From positions 682,001 to 746,000 of the forward strand of contig NZ_CP029287.2 in the NCBI RefSeq assembly GCF_003201675.2: DNA of 64,000 bases, read 5' to 3'. Shown here in pieces: positions 53,415 to 62,617 of the stretch. The position numbers and the translations under genes were made by a program. This DNA is from Metallosphaera hakonensis JCM 8857 = DSM 7519 (GTDB taxonomy: Archaea; Thermoproteota; Thermoprotei_A; Sulfolobales; Sulfolobaceae). Under the pieces are notes generated by a model. The model saw only the letters and a list, made by a program, of their open reading frames with translations, ran no database searches and was not told the origin of the DNA. How positions within the stretch are numbered: the first letter of the stretch is position 1; each line of letters begins with the position of its first letter.

Positions 53415-53714
53415 GCAAAAAGGGAGGGTATCAAAGTATCCACAATGAGTGAATCTGAGAACACTCGCTGATCAAGTTTCAACAATCTAGTCATCACGGC
53501 GTATTAACATGAAAACCGAAAAACTCTAATAGCAGTTTACGGGAATTCCTGAGGCCTAAACGTTTTCATCTTATACATACATAAAATAAACTTTATCCAT
53601 TTTGCAGTGAGGAGATTTTCGAACATATAGCTAGTTATCTAATCTCTTTCCTATCTTTATTAAATTATTTTTAAGGTTACGTAACCCTGTAAGGATTTTC
53701 CGATAAAAGCTACT
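53415..53714. other. 300-bp intergenic region between two 3' ends
   Basis: It contains a perfect 12-bp palindrome GGTTACGTAACC at 53675-53686, about 29 nt past the stop of the minus-strand gene, and is otherwise AT-rich. No gene is visible. Confidence 0.4.
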
Positions 53715-54347
53715 CTAACCCTTGACCAACTTCATGAACAGATATCCTATCTCAGGTAATTTAATCGTTTCGTGTTCTGCTGGTCTCTGTGCTGTCCCCA
53801 AGTAAACACCGTAATCCTCATGCTCACTCTCATTTGTCGACTTAGGTTCTCCGAAAGGCGAGAAAATTATGAAGTCATCCACAGCATTCACCAGTTTCCT
53901 CAAGGCCGCATCAACTGTTGAGTATGCCTGGCACTTATCTGCGCCCCTATGCAGTATTACATCCAGCCCAGTTATACTGGCTATCACCGGTCCCTCGTCA
54001 AGAGAGGAGAGAATGCCCTCTGTGACTTTGTTTATTTCCTCCTGAAGAGAAATCTCTCCATATTTTAGGCTCACTTCCCCGTAAGTGGGATTGGATATGG
54101 GTATATTGACAGCCGTGGACTCGGTTTCTCGGATTAAGGCAGGCTTTATTTGCACTGTCTCAAAGTCGGAAAAGGGAATCTCTCTCATTTCCAAAAGCGA
54201 CATCCATGAGGAAGCTGGATGCTGAGGCTTCCTGTTTACTACAACCCCCCTGAAGGTGCTGCTGAAAAGGGTTAAAAGAAACCTGGGGTTACATTTCATG
54301 AAGCTGGAGTAACTTAGTCCGTCGATACCAAGCAATAAAGCCTTCAT
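53715..54347 (-). CDS. Alkaline phosphatase/nucleotide pyrophosphatase-like protein
   Basis: This 210-aa protein starts KALLLGIDGLSYSSFMKCNP, like the metal-binding first strand of type I phosphodiesterase/nucleotide pyrophosphatases, and ends with FIIFSPFGEPKS. The usual nucleophile Thr/Ser region is hard to place (HPASSW), and the protein is shorter than most of the superfamily, so activity is uncertain. It begins 1 nt after the thioredoxin gene stop and is in an operon with it. Confidence 0.6.
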   Translation of the reverse strand: MKALLLGIDGLSYSSFMKCNPRFLLTLFSSTFRGVVVNRKPQHPASSWMSLLEMREIPFSDFETVQIKPALIRETESTAVNIPISNPTYGEVSLKYGEISLQEEINKVTEGILSSLDEGPVIASITGLDVILHRGADKCQAYSTVDAALRKLVNAVDDFIIFSPFGEPKSTNESEHEDYGVYLGTAQRPAEHETIKLPEIGYLFMKLVKG

Positions 54348-54348
54348 T

Positions 54349-54765
54349 CTAATCGCCTAAAAGTGATCTAAGCCTCATCTCAAGTTCTTCTCTAGGAACC
54401 GCCCCTATGACCTCATCAACCGGCTCTCCATTTTTAAAGAAGATCACAGTGGGCAAGCTCATGACTCCATATCTTGCCGCCACGTTCTGGTTTTCATCCG
54501 AGTTTACTTTACCGAATCCTACCTGAGGGTAGTCCTTTGCGAGTTCTTCAATCACGGGAGCTAGGATAAAGCAAGGGGCGCACCATTCTGCCCAGAAATC
54601 AACTACTGCCACCTTGTTCTTTGTGATAAACTCGTCAAAGCTATTTGAGTCCAGATGGGCTACGAGTTCTCTTTGTTGTTTTTCCATACCTCTCTCTTGG
54701 TTCATCATCTGTTTAATTTTTTTCCGTATTATGGCTTCAAGTTCAGGATCGTTTTCCATACTCAT
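54349..54765 (-). CDS. Thioredoxin
   Basis: This 138-aa protein has the thioredoxin active site WCAPC (Cys62, Cys65) in VVDFWAEWCAPCFILAPVIE, the family cis-proline in SLPTVIFF and the GAVPREEL end. A charged N-terminal extension of about 30 residues precedes the fold. It reduces protein disulfides, probably recycled by a thioredoxin reductase elsewhere, since the TrxR-like protein in this window lacks its CxxC. Confidence 0.93.
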   Translation of the reverse strand: MSMENDPELEAIIRKKIKQMMNQERGMEKQQRELVAHLDSNSFDEFITKNKVAVVDFWAEWCAPCFILAPVIEELAKDYPQVGFGKVNSDENQNVAARYGVMSLPTVIFFKNGEPVDEVIGAVPREELEMRLRSLLGD

Positions 54766-54824
54766 AATTCACATTTCTGAAATCCAGTTTAAAAAGTTTA
54801 TATTTAGGAAAGACAGAAAACCTT

Positions 54825-55715
54825 ATGCAAAAGGTTATCGTAATAGGCGGTGGAATAACTGGACTTCTGGTATCGTATTATCTGGGCGGAAGCCCAACCG
54901 TGATTGAGATGAACAGCACTCCTAAAAATTCCCTAAATAGTTTGTGGACAGTTATTCCCCCATTGTGCGGAGAACTTAGAGAGATATGCGATTCCTCTGC
55001 TAGGGAGTATCAAGCACTTGGTTCTGAACTCGGCACTAGAACCTCTTGGAAGGAAGTTATCAGAGTTCCACCTAGAGGAGATAAGATCCTCAGTAAAAAG
55101 GAGACGAAGGAAATAGAGCCTATGTTAGAGGTTGAAAGTGAAGTCCTTGGAAAAGCTCTACACATACACGGAGAAGCACTACTTAATAGACTAGGACGTA
55201 ATGTGTTGAGAGAAAAAGTAGTGGGGTTGAGTGTCGAGAAAGATGAGGTTATTGGGCTAAAAACTGACAGGGGGAGCATCAAGGGAGATATCTACATCTT
55301 TGCCATTGGCTCCGATGAACAAGGCCTGTTCAGGGATCTCGTGGAAATCAAAAGTTATAAGGGGCACGTAGTCGTGTCACCCCCTCTAGGTATAAGAAAC
55401 GTTCTAATTCTAGATGATAGGCTTGGGGTCGAGGGATTTGATTATGCATTGTTAAACGGCGACTCTTACATATCTAATGACCCTCAAGTGGAAATGGAAC
55501 AGGTCGAGAAAACCTTGCAAGTTTTCACAAAGTATCTTAAAAGACAGATTGAGCCTAAGGAGATCAGGGTAGGTTTTAGATCGGTATCAAAAACGGGGCT
55601 TCCTATAGCCGACAAGATATTTGAAAATGCGGTTTTGGTTACAGGATATAGGTTTGGATGGGCTTTAGCGCCATACCTTGCTAAGGAAGCCATAAAATTG
55701 GCAGGAATCCAGTAA
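54825..55715 (+). CDS. FAD-dependent oxidoreductase (DAO family)
   Basis: This 296-aa protein opens with the dinucleotide fold KVIVIGGGITGLLVSYYL and has a C-terminal FAD segment NAVLVTGYRFGWALAPYLAK, typical of D-amino-acid-oxidase-like enzymes such as glycine oxidase or sarcosine oxidase. It is shorter than most members (about 370 aa). The substrate is unknown. It is divergent from the thioredoxin gene with 59 bp between starts. Confidence 0.82.
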   Translation: MQKVIVIGGGITGLLVSYYLGGSPTVIEMNSTPKNSLNSLWTVIPPLCGELREICDSSAREYQALGSELGTRTSWKEVIRVPPRGDKILSKKETKEIEPMLEVESEVLGKALHIHGEALLNRLGRNVLREKVVGLSVEKDEVIGLKTDRGSIKGDIYIFAIGSDEQGLFRDLVEIKSYKGHVVVSPPLGIRNVLILDDRLGVEGFDYALLNGDSYISNDPQVEMEQVEKTLQVFTKYLKRQIEPKEIRVGFRSVSKTGLPIADKIFENAVLVTGYRFGWALAPYLAKEAIKLAGIQ

Positions 55716-55749
55716 TAGTAAGCTTATGGGCCCTACTTTTTTCGGAACT

Positions 55750-55758
55750 GTTTTAATT
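55750..55758 (+). promoter_or_regulatory. TATA-like box setting the dtdA start at 55781
   Basis: GTTTTAATT is centred 27 nt before the ATG at 55781. An upstream in-frame ATG/GTG at 55757 overlaps this box. Confidence 0.5.
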
Positions 55759-55780
55759 GCCGGGCCCGGTTTGTTGTCAT

Positions 55781-56494
55781 ATGAAAGTCAGCGTGATAAT
55801 ATCGTCTAAGGACCCCGTAGGGTTAACGGTGAAGAGATTAGGTTACAGCTTTGAGGAAATAGAGGATGAGGTCACAGACTTTCACTACACCAAAGGTGAC
55901 GCTATTGTAATGATATGTAGGCATGAGAGTTCATCTAGAACTCCTGCTCTAACTGTTCATCACCCAGGCAATCCCGGTCAGAACCCTCTAGGAGGTGAGC
56001 CCGAGACCTTAGGAATTGCTAACCCTAGATTATTGACCTCCATTTACCGTTCTTTGATAAGGATCGATACTGAGGTCCCCAAGGTGATAGAGGCGACTCA
56101 TCACGGACCTAGCAGCTTGCCAGTGCCCATAACGTTCGTGGAGATCGGGAGCGATCCTTCAATGTGGACCAATGAGAAAATGGTAAAATCATTAGTGGAC
56201 GCAGTTCTCGAGGGAATAGAGAGAGCTGAAGATATAGATTGCTCAAACACAATGTTAATATACGGTGGGCCACATTATTCCAAGGTTGCCACTTCAAGAG
56301 CGTTAGACGGATGTATCTCTCATATTATTTCAAAACATTATATAACTGGAATAAAATCGCACGTCATATTACAGTCTATCGAACGGAATATTATAAGACC
56401 TAAAACCGCGATCTTAGATAGTATTGCACGATTACAAAGAGAACTTTTAACCGATATCTTGAGTTCTAATAATATATCTATCGAGCTTAGATAA
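55781..56494 (+). CDS. dtdA: D-aminoacyl-tRNA deacylase (archaeal DtdA type)
   Basis: About 237 aa from this start. [57 protein letters not shown] and [15 protein letters not shown] match the archaeal/plant DTD2 family, which removes D-amino acids from tRNA. The three His-containing loops likely bind zinc. It overlaps the convergent phosphoglycerate-mutase-like gene by 48 bp. Confidence 0.92.
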   Translation: MKVSVIISSKDPVGLTVKRLGYSFEEIEDEVTDFHYTKGDAIVMICRHESSSRTPALTVHHPGNPGQNPLGGEPETLGIANPRLLTSIYRSLIRIDTEVPKVIEATHHGPSSLPVPITFVEIGSDPSMWTNEKMVKSLVDAVLEGIERAEDIDCSNTMLIYGGPHYSKVATSRALDGCISHIISKHYITGIKSHVILQSIERNIIRPKTAILDSIARLQRELLTDILSSNNISIELR

Positions 56495-57076
56495 CAAAGA
56501 GCTAGATATTATTGGCGAACCAATTGCAAGGATCCTAGGAGCAGAAGAGGTCTCTATGATTGTCATGCTGGCGTTTGGTATGGATATACCGTGTGCTGAT
56601 ACGTCGTCTAGATCAAGGATATGCCCTATAACAGCTCTAATGGGATCGTAATGGCTAACGGCTATTATCACTTGGTCTGGTTTTAAAGATCTCACGAATT
56701 CCATGACTCTTTTCTTGAGTATATCCCAAGGTTCTAGGTTCTTTACTTCAAGTTGGCCTCTAGCAATTTTTAATTTCCAATGATCATTGGGATCGAATCT
56801 CTTATTGTTAAGTTCCCCAAGCCATCTCTCTCTCAATCTCTCATCTATGACTGGGACGATGCCGAGCTCATCGCCAATTATATTTGCGGTCTGGTAAGCC
56901 CTCAGAATGGGACTCGTAAAGATCGAGTCAACCTTTATTTTCTTGAGTTCTTGAGCCGTACGCTTAACCTGCTCCCTACCCTCATCTGTAAGCGGGAAAT
57001 TATTGACGTCATGGGAAAGTATTTTGCCAACGTTAGATGTACTTTGTCCGTGCCTCACGAATATTATGAGCGTCAT
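56447..57076 (-). CDS. Histidine phosphatase (phosphoglycerate mutase-like)
   Basis: This 209-aa protein has the phosphohistidine motif [13 protein letters not shown] (RHG at residues 8-10) and the second histidine in [13 protein letters not shown], with [15 protein letters not shown] and [10 protein letters not shown] between. Archaeal members are sugar-phosphate or general phosphatases; true mutase activity is uncertain. It overlaps dtdA's 3' end by 48 bp. Confidence 0.88.
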   Translation of the reverse strand: MTLIIFVRHGQSTSNVGKILSHDVNNFPLTDEGREQVKRTAQELKKIKVDSIFTSPILRAYQTANIIGDELGIVPVIDERLRERWLGELNNKRFDPNDHWKLKIARGQLEVKNLEPWDILKKRVMEFVRSLKPDQVIIAVSHYDPIRAVIGHILDLDDVSAHGISIPNASMTIIETSSAPRILAIGSPIISSSLLSKLDRYIIRTQDIG

Positions 57077-57200
57077 TTGGTACCATTTAGAAATCTGAAA
57101 ATATAAAGGTACAGAGAATGTGCAACATGAAAGTTAAAGCAAAATAATATGATACTGCACACGGATTATCCTATTCTGTTTCTGGAATAACTTTAGGATA

Positions 57201-57209
57201 GTTTTAAAT
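57201..57209 (+). promoter_or_regulatory. TATA-like box for the metallophosphoesterase gene
   Basis: GTTTTAAAT is centred 27 nt before the GTG at 57232, supporting that start. Confidence 0.45.
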
Positions 57210-57231
57210 CCGCTTCTGAAGTTAGTTCATT

Positions 57232-58203
57232 GTGGGGCTATTCAAAAGAAGGAATAGTGATGAAACAACAAATCAAGTTAAGATTCTATATACTACAGAC
57301 ATTCATGGATCCGATGTAATATTCAAAAAGTTCTTGAATGCTGGTAAAATTTACAAAGTCAATTATTTGATAATAGGTGGGGACATAGCCGGTAAGTCGT
57401 TAACTCCGGTTATTGATCTTGGGGAAGGTAAATATCTGATCGATGGAAGATCGGTTGGAAGGGAGGGTCTCAAGGAGATCACCGCTGAGATAAGGAAGCA
57501 AGGAAATTATTACACGATAGTGGACAGGAGAGATTACGAGGAAATGAAGCATGATAAAAGGAAAGTGGATGAGGCCTTTAAGATTGCCATGATAGAGGTT
57601 GTAAGATCTTGGTCTCAAATAGCCGAGGAGAAGTTAAAGGACGTAAACATCCCACTTTATGTCAACCTAGGGAACGACGATCCCTTATATCTTTTCGACG
57701 TAATTGATGAGAGTAAGGTAATGAGGAGATGCGAAGGTCAAGTGATCAATCTAGATAAATATGAAATGATATCTTTCGGTTACGTAAATCCTACCCCCTG
57801 GAATACTCCAAGGGAGATGCCCGAGGATAAGTTATATTCGGCCCTTAAGAATGAGGCAAGTAAAATCTCTAACATGGAAAACGCCATCTTCAATATTCAT
57901 GCTCCTCCGTATAATACGAACCTAGATAACGCCCCGTTATTGACTCCAGAGCTAAAACCGGTCATCAAGGGTGGAGAAATAGTCATGAACCACGTTGGAT
58001 CAATTTCTGTGAGAAGGATAATCGAGGAAGAACAACCCTTATTGGGATTGCACGGACATATCCACGAGTCGAGAGGGTTTGATAAAATAGGAAGAACACT
58101 AATTCTGAACCCAGGTAGTGAGCATAACGAAGGCATACTCCATGCGGCTTACATCATCTTGGAGAACGGGAAAGTCAAAGCCCATCAATTCATTATCGGA
58201 TAG
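57232..58203 (+). CDS. Metallophosphoesterase (calcineurin-like)
   Basis: This 323-aa protein has the metal-binding motif order of calcineurin-like phosphoesterases: [36 protein letters not shown] and [11 protein letters not shown]. The fold appears complete. The substrate is unknown. Compared with small archaeal phosphoesterases it has an insert of about 90 residues between the GGD and GND motifs. Confidence 0.88.
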   Translation: MGLFKRRNSDETTNQVKILYTTDIHGSDVIFKKFLNAGKIYKVNYLIIGGDIAGKSLTPVIDLGEGKYLIDGRSVGREGLKEITAEIRKQGNYYTIVDRRDYEEMKHDKRKVDEAFKIAMIEVVRSWSQIAEEKLKDVNIPLYVNLGNDDPLYLFDVIDESKVMRRCEGQVINLDKYEMISFGYVNPTPWNTPREMPEDKLYSALKNEASKISNMENAIFNIHAPPYNTNLDNAPLLTPELKPVIKGGEIVMNHVGSISVRRIIEEEQPLLGLHGHIHESRGFDKIGRTLILNPGSEHNEGILHAAYIILENGKVKAHQFIIG

Positions 58204-58448
58204 TACAGAAATAAAAAGGTTTTATTCATTTAATGACTTCATATCTCTAGATATTCATTTATTAATTATATATAGATGGGAAAATGTATCATGATTAAAA
58301 CCTGAGATCTCCATTAAGTGGATTAAAAGGGTAGTGGCTTTGAATCAGATTAAAGGCTGAGACATTTTATGCCTCACCTCTGATAAACAAGGCCCGAATC
58401 ATCTTATGAAGTATAAGCTTATTATAAACCATATGAATTATCAAAAGA

Positions 58449-58458
58449 CTTTTATATT
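58449..58458 (+). promoter_or_regulatory. TATA-like box for the CBS gene
   Basis: CTTTTATATT is centred 25 nt before the ATG at 58479. Confidence 0.5.
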
Positions 58459-58478
58459 GTATTAATTCATTTTACTAT

Positions 58479-58973
58479 ATGAGTCCGACTGTTTCTGAAA
58501 TAGCAACTAAAGTGGTTCACGTGGTTAAGGACACTGATAGTATAGTTTCAGCCGCAGCGGAAATGAAAAATCATAATATGGGTTCAATGCTTGTCATTGA
58601 CGATAAGAGTCAGGTTGTAGGGATTGTAACCGAGAGAGATATGGTTAGGGCCTTGGCCGACAAACGTATAGATGGAAAGGTAAGGGACTACATGACTTCA
58701 AATGTGAAGGGAGTAACTGAAGACACCACAGTAGAGGAGGCGATAAACATAATGATAGAGAACGGCTTTAGGCACCTCCCTGTAATTGGTAAGGACGGAA
58801 AGATAGCAGGTATCGTGTCCATAAGAGACCTGGCGCGGGCATTAGCCGATTCCCATTTTTTACAGTACGGAAAAGAATGGACAGAAGTTAAAGGAACAGG
58901 TGTAATTTGTCCGGTTTGTGGACTAGAAATCGACGAACAAGGCTACTGTAATTGCGGGACAGGGTCGAGCTAA
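58479..58973 (+). CDS. CBS-pair protein with C-terminal zinc ribbon
   Basis: This 164-aa protein has two CBS domains (about residues 10-60 and 70-125; [20 protein letters not shown] and [20 protein letters not shown]) and ends in a zinc ribbon-like [20 protein letters not shown] pairs usually bind adenine nucleotides and sense energy status. The partner is unknown. The ATG is placed 25 nt after a TATA-like box. Confidence 0.9.
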   Translation: MSPTVSEIATKVVHVVKDTDSIVSAAAEMKNHNMGSMLVIDDKSQVVGIVTERDMVRALADKRIDGKVRDYMTSNVKGVTEDTTVEEAINIMIENGFRHLPVIGKDGKIAGIVSIRDLARALADSHFLQYGKEWTEVKGTGVICPVCGLEIDEQGYCNCGTGSS

Positions 58974-58991
58974 TTTTTTAAGACGGTATTG

Positions 58992-59332
<341 letters not shown>

Positions 59333-59436
59333 GACAGCCCCATACCAATTTATGTTTTTAAGTTCTGATTTTTTTCTATTAATTAGCTCGTTTTATTGAC
59401 TTATCGAGATTTCATAGGCCCTTTGTGTCTCTCAGG

Positions 59437-59775
59437 AGGACTGTTCTCATGCAGTCATCTTATTCGATAATTAATAGTAAAAATATTAGAGTATAGCGAA
59501 AATTATTCCTTTAACGATGGTTAAACCGGAAGGCCTAGGAATGTATGAGGAATAAGCGTAATTCAATAAACGTTTACTGGTAAGGACTGGGAGATTTGGC
59601 ACTTATGCCGTTGTATATTGTTATAGTTACGGAGTTTAAAAATATCGAGCGTAAACGTTTTTTGGGGAGAACTCCCTTAAACGGACCCTCGCTTGAGGAG
59701 TTGCAGTATATTGAGATAGTATGATATAATTTTACTGATATATTTCGAATGAGATGACTGCATGAGAACAGTCCT
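59437..59775. mobile_element. MITE-like element with 31-bp inverted ends and 8-bp target repeats
   Basis: The left end AGGACTGTTCTCATGCAGTC (59437 on) is matched in reverse complement by the right end over 31 bp with one mismatch (T/C at position 25). It is flanked directly on both sides by CTCTCAGG (59429-59436 and 59776-59783), an exact 8-bp target duplication. The 339-bp inside is AT-rich with no transposase frame, so it would need a transposase supplied in trans. Confidence 0.88.
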
Positions 59776-59879
59776 CTCTCAGGAACCTTACTATATATTT
59801 GGATATGATTAAAGGCTATGATTATAATTCTCTGGGCAAATGCAATATCGCGGCAAACCTTAGTTCCTTGGTCAGTCCG

Positions 59880-60130
59880 AAGTCCTGGGCGTGAACTCTA
59901 CCCGACCTAACAGACGGGGTTTCCCACCCCACGGTATGGATTTCCTGCTTCTCAGCCCTCCTTGCCCAGAGGGTAGAGGGCGGAACTCCATATCTAAGGG
60001 TCGCACCGACCCCGAAGTGAACTAGTGTTTCCGTAAAGTTCCTGCAGACATGGGAGCGAGAGACAAAGAAGAGACTTCACTGAAACTTACCGGAACTACT
60101 AACGCGATATCCTGAGGACCCCTTATTGAA
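59880..60130 (-). mobile_element. tnpB: Relic of an IS605 tnpB tail and right end
   Basis: Read on the minus strand the sequence gives tnpB-tail-like codons: SAGTLRKH, a stop, then FTSGSVRPLDMEFRPLPSGQ and GGLRSRKSIPWGGKP. It ends in the IS605-type right-end tail GTTAGGTCGGGTAGAGTTCAC (59911-59891). The stop and missing upstream part show decay. The tail matches the relic at 8171-8193. Confidence 0.55.
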
Positions 60131-60241
60131 GCAGAGGCGTATCACATCGGCACTCGCTTTAACCAAGGCGTCTCGGTGACGCTTACTCCATCGATAATTA
60201 TCGACAATACGTCGAATGCGAACCCATATTTAAACTTATAC

Positions 60242-60431
60242 AAAGGGGTGCTTTGTGGATTACTTCAATTTTTTTATCAAGGTCAACGTGAAACCTACTT
60301 TTAAATTAACGTATGATTTAGAATTTAAGAAAAATCTATAAGCTTAACACCTGAGAAAACTTAAGCGTTCCACAAAGCACAAAGGGGGCCATACAACCGC
60401 ATCTCACGGCTGGGGTCTTTCGCCCCCTTTG
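60242..60431. repeat. Nested inverted repeats and a GC-rich hairpin
   Basis: TGCTTTGTGGA at 60249-60259 is inverted at 60369-60379. Immediately after it, CAAAGGGGGC (60380-60389) pairs perfectly with GCCCCCTTTG (60422-60431) around a 32-nt loop. The left copy also carries CAAAGGGG, so the ends share both elements. It could be a subterminal structure of an IS605-like element or a structured RNA. The identity is not known. Confidence 0.45.
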
Positions 60432-60529
60432 AACCCCTATTAAGATAAATTACTTCTCGCCAATAAGACCTAGTTACGAGCAGTGGGAGAGGATAACTGT
60501 TAGTTGAGAAAGGTTTCAAAACTCTAAAT

Positions 60530-62293
60530 TCATTGAGAAACGCTAACTTGCTTTTCTTCCTCTCTTTCTTCCCTAGTTAAGCCTACGTTTTCGTCGCTTC
60601 TAGTTATTATTATATACTCCGTCAAATCACCCAAATAGTTAACGAGTTTCTGGAAACGTCTCTGATCAAAGGTCATGAATGATTCGTCTACAATGAAGAA
60701 CGGCGTCTTGAAGTAGGACTTTATAGCAGTGATAACTAGGACTAGAGCTAGCGAAGTCCTCTCTGAAGATGACAACTTCCTTAGGTCCATGAGGGTTCCA
60801 TTTCTCTTAACCGTTAAAGTGAAGTCTGGGGTAATTTCGGCTTCAAGGTCGAAGTCAAGTTCTTTCATCAATGAATTGGCTATTCTAGTGAACTCCTCTT
60901 TAGCAACGGTAAGCCTTCTTATGTACTCCTGCTGTAGTTCTTGGGATTTGGCCTCTAGCTCTTCTATCTCCTTCTCTTTCTCCTTGATCTTGTTTAAGGT
61001 TGAGGCAGGGATACCCAGGTTACTTAATTCATATTCAAGCTGACTCTTCTTATTTATGAGTTCATTAATTCTCTTAGTAATCACGTTTTCTCCACCTGTG
61101 ACCCTTATCATCTCTGCGTTCTTGTTAAACCTGTCTTCCATCTCCCTTTTCTGTCTCTCGAGTTCCCCTATCTGTTCCTTCACGCTCTCCATTCTATTCA
61201 ATAACTCCTGTTTCTTGGTCTTCAGTCTGGCTACTTCGTTCTTTATGTTCTCGAACTCTGACAACTTTTTGGAGAGTTCATCTCTCTTCTTGAGCATCTC
61301 ATCTATCTCCATCTTAACACTCTCAAAGGAATTACGTCTCATTCTCAATTCGCTGGAAATCACGTCTACCCTAGTTCTCCAAATCTCAGGGTCAACATGG
61401 CTTCCACAAACATAACAGGTGTCCAGGTGACTTTTCTCCGCATCCTTAATTTCATCGAGTACCCTCTCGAGAACCCTGATTCCTATTTCGGTCTCGTTCT
61501 TTAGACTTGATTTTCTTTGAAGTTCCTCGTTAATTTGGTTTAATTGGTCTTCGAATATTTTCTTTGTCTCTGGTCTAATCATACTCTCCTTCTGTTGAAT
61601 TTCCAACTCTAGTTTAGTGTGCTTAGTTTGAAGATCAAGAAGTTCCTTCTTCTTCTGTTCAATCTTAGAATTGAGCTCGGCTAGCTTGTTTTGTCTAGTA
61701 ACGGAGATTGATTGTGTGGTACTATTTATTAGCCTATCACTCTCGGTTTCCTTCTTCAGCATTTCGATTTCGTTTTCAATGGTTCTTATCTCCGCTTGGA
61801 TCGTCACTGCATCCTTGTACTTACCCTTAAGCTCCTCGTGTTCCTCCTTTAGAATCTTTAGCCTTTCGTCAACGTTAGTCCTGATTTGTTTTATTTTATC
61901 AATCTCAGCGGTAGTGGAGATGAACCATTCGATCTGTTCTTGACCTCCCAGTATTTGGTTTAGTAGCTTATTTTCAGGCGAGAAGAATGACAGAAGAAGT
62001 GCCCTTTTATCGTCCATTATCAGCTTCGCGTTCTCCGCTATTTTGTTCTTTACTCTCCTTATTCTCCTATAATACTCCTTATCATTATATCTTACTTCAA
62101 TGTATCCTGAGTCTGAGAAAACGTTCAGAAGGTCCTCTGGCTTAATTTCCGAGGTTAACATTGATACCATGGCCCTGGACAATGAAGTCTTCCCATAGGC
62201 GTTAGGTGCAGTATAAACATTTACGCCTTTGTTTATCTCTATGTCCAGAGGTCCAGCTATTCCACCTATATTGCTAATTTTGACTCTCATCAT
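60530..62293 (-). CDS. SMC/Rad50-like ATPase with zinc hook
   Basis: This 587-aa protein has a Walker A-like APNAYGKTS (residues 29-37; canonical form GxxGxGKS/T), long coiled coils on both sides of a central zinc hook CYVC (Cys293-Cys296), an ABC signature LSSSERTSLALVLV (near 505-518) and Walker B FFIVDESFMTFD (Asp536, Glu537). This is a short Rad50 layout. No Mre11, HerA or NurA gene is adjacent, so it is probably not the true Rad50. It resembles archaeal SMC-related proteins; coalescin (ClsN), which organises Sulfolobus chromosomes, is one candidate. The first Walker glycine is replaced by Ala. Confidence 0.8.
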   Translation of the reverse strand: MMRVKISNIGGIAGPLDIEINKGVNVYTAPNAYGKTSLSRAMVSMLTSEIKPEDLLNVFSDSGYIEVRYNDKEYYRRIRRVKNKIAENAKLIMDDKRALLLSFFSPENKLLNQILGGQEQIEWFISTTAEIDKIKQIRTNVDERLKILKEEHEELKGKYKDAVTIQAEIRTIENEIEMLKKETESDRLINSTTQSISVTRQNKLAELNSKIEQKKKELLDLQTKHTKLELEIQQKESMIRPETKKIFEDQLNQINEELQRKSSLKNETEIGIRVLERVLDEIKDAEKSHLDTCYVCGSHVDPEIWRTRVDVISSELRMRRNSFESVKMEIDEMLKKRDELSKKLSEFENIKNEVARLKTKKQELLNRMESVKEQIGELERQKREMEDRFNKNAEMIRVTGGENVITKRINELINKKSQLEYELSNLGIPASTLNKIKEKEKEIEELEAKSQELQQEYIRRLTVAKEEFTRIANSLMKELDFDLEAEITPDFTLTVKRNGTLMDLRKLSSSERTSLALVLVITAIKSYFKTPFFIVDESFMTFDQRRFQKLVNYLGDLTEYIIITRSDENVGLTREEREEEKQVSVSQ

Positions 62294-62588
62294 GGGTAAT
62301 AAGTTTTTGACCTTTAAAAAAATTATCTCAAGACATAGCCATGTTTGGACAAAATTCAGAATGATTTTTAAAAGGCAAAAAGATTGATTTATTTCATTGG
62401 ATCGGCTCTTAATTTAATATTATAGATTCAATGAAAAATGTATTCACAGGCAGATATAATCGTTTAGGATACTAGGGGGATAATTAGGATATAATTGATT
62501 CATCTGAAAATGACGTTATCTACACATCTACGTAGGGAAGCCTCTACGCATATTTGATCACCCGCGATATTCATGAGTTCTAAAATAG
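62294..62588. other. ~320-bp divergent intergenic region with repeat copy 3
   Basis: It contains the third copy of the dispersed ~40-bp repeat at 62498-62535 and the nucleoside hydrolase promoter. The rest is AT-rich and shows no gene. Confidence 0.4.
62498..62535 (-). repeat. Dispersed ~40-bp repeat, copy 3
   Basis: On the minus strand it reads CCCTACGTAGATGTGTAGAT then AACGTCATTTTCAG, aligning with copy 2 (38978-39020) over about 38 bp. Confidence 0.5.
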
Positions 62589-62596
62589 TTATAATC
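62589..62596 (+). promoter_or_regulatory. TATA-like box setting the start at 62618
   Basis: TTATAATC is centred about 26 nt before the ATG at 62618, inside a longer open frame that reaches 62573. Confidence 0.45.
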
Positions 62597-62617
62597 TATT
62601 TACCCTATTTGTTATTA

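Larger units (their letters stand above)
59333..60529. other. 1.2-kb non-coding region built of mobile-element remains
   Basis: No intact gene is present. In order it holds a MITE-like element (59437-59775), a minus-strand tnpB-tail/right-end relic (about 59880-60130) and an inverted-repeat/hairpin region (60242-60431). These are listed separately. Confidence 0.6.

Noticed and set aside
59429-59783. Repeat pair as a two-repeat CRISPR
   Set aside because: The repeats are inverted, not direct, and the outer 8-bp copies are a target duplication; no cas genes are present.
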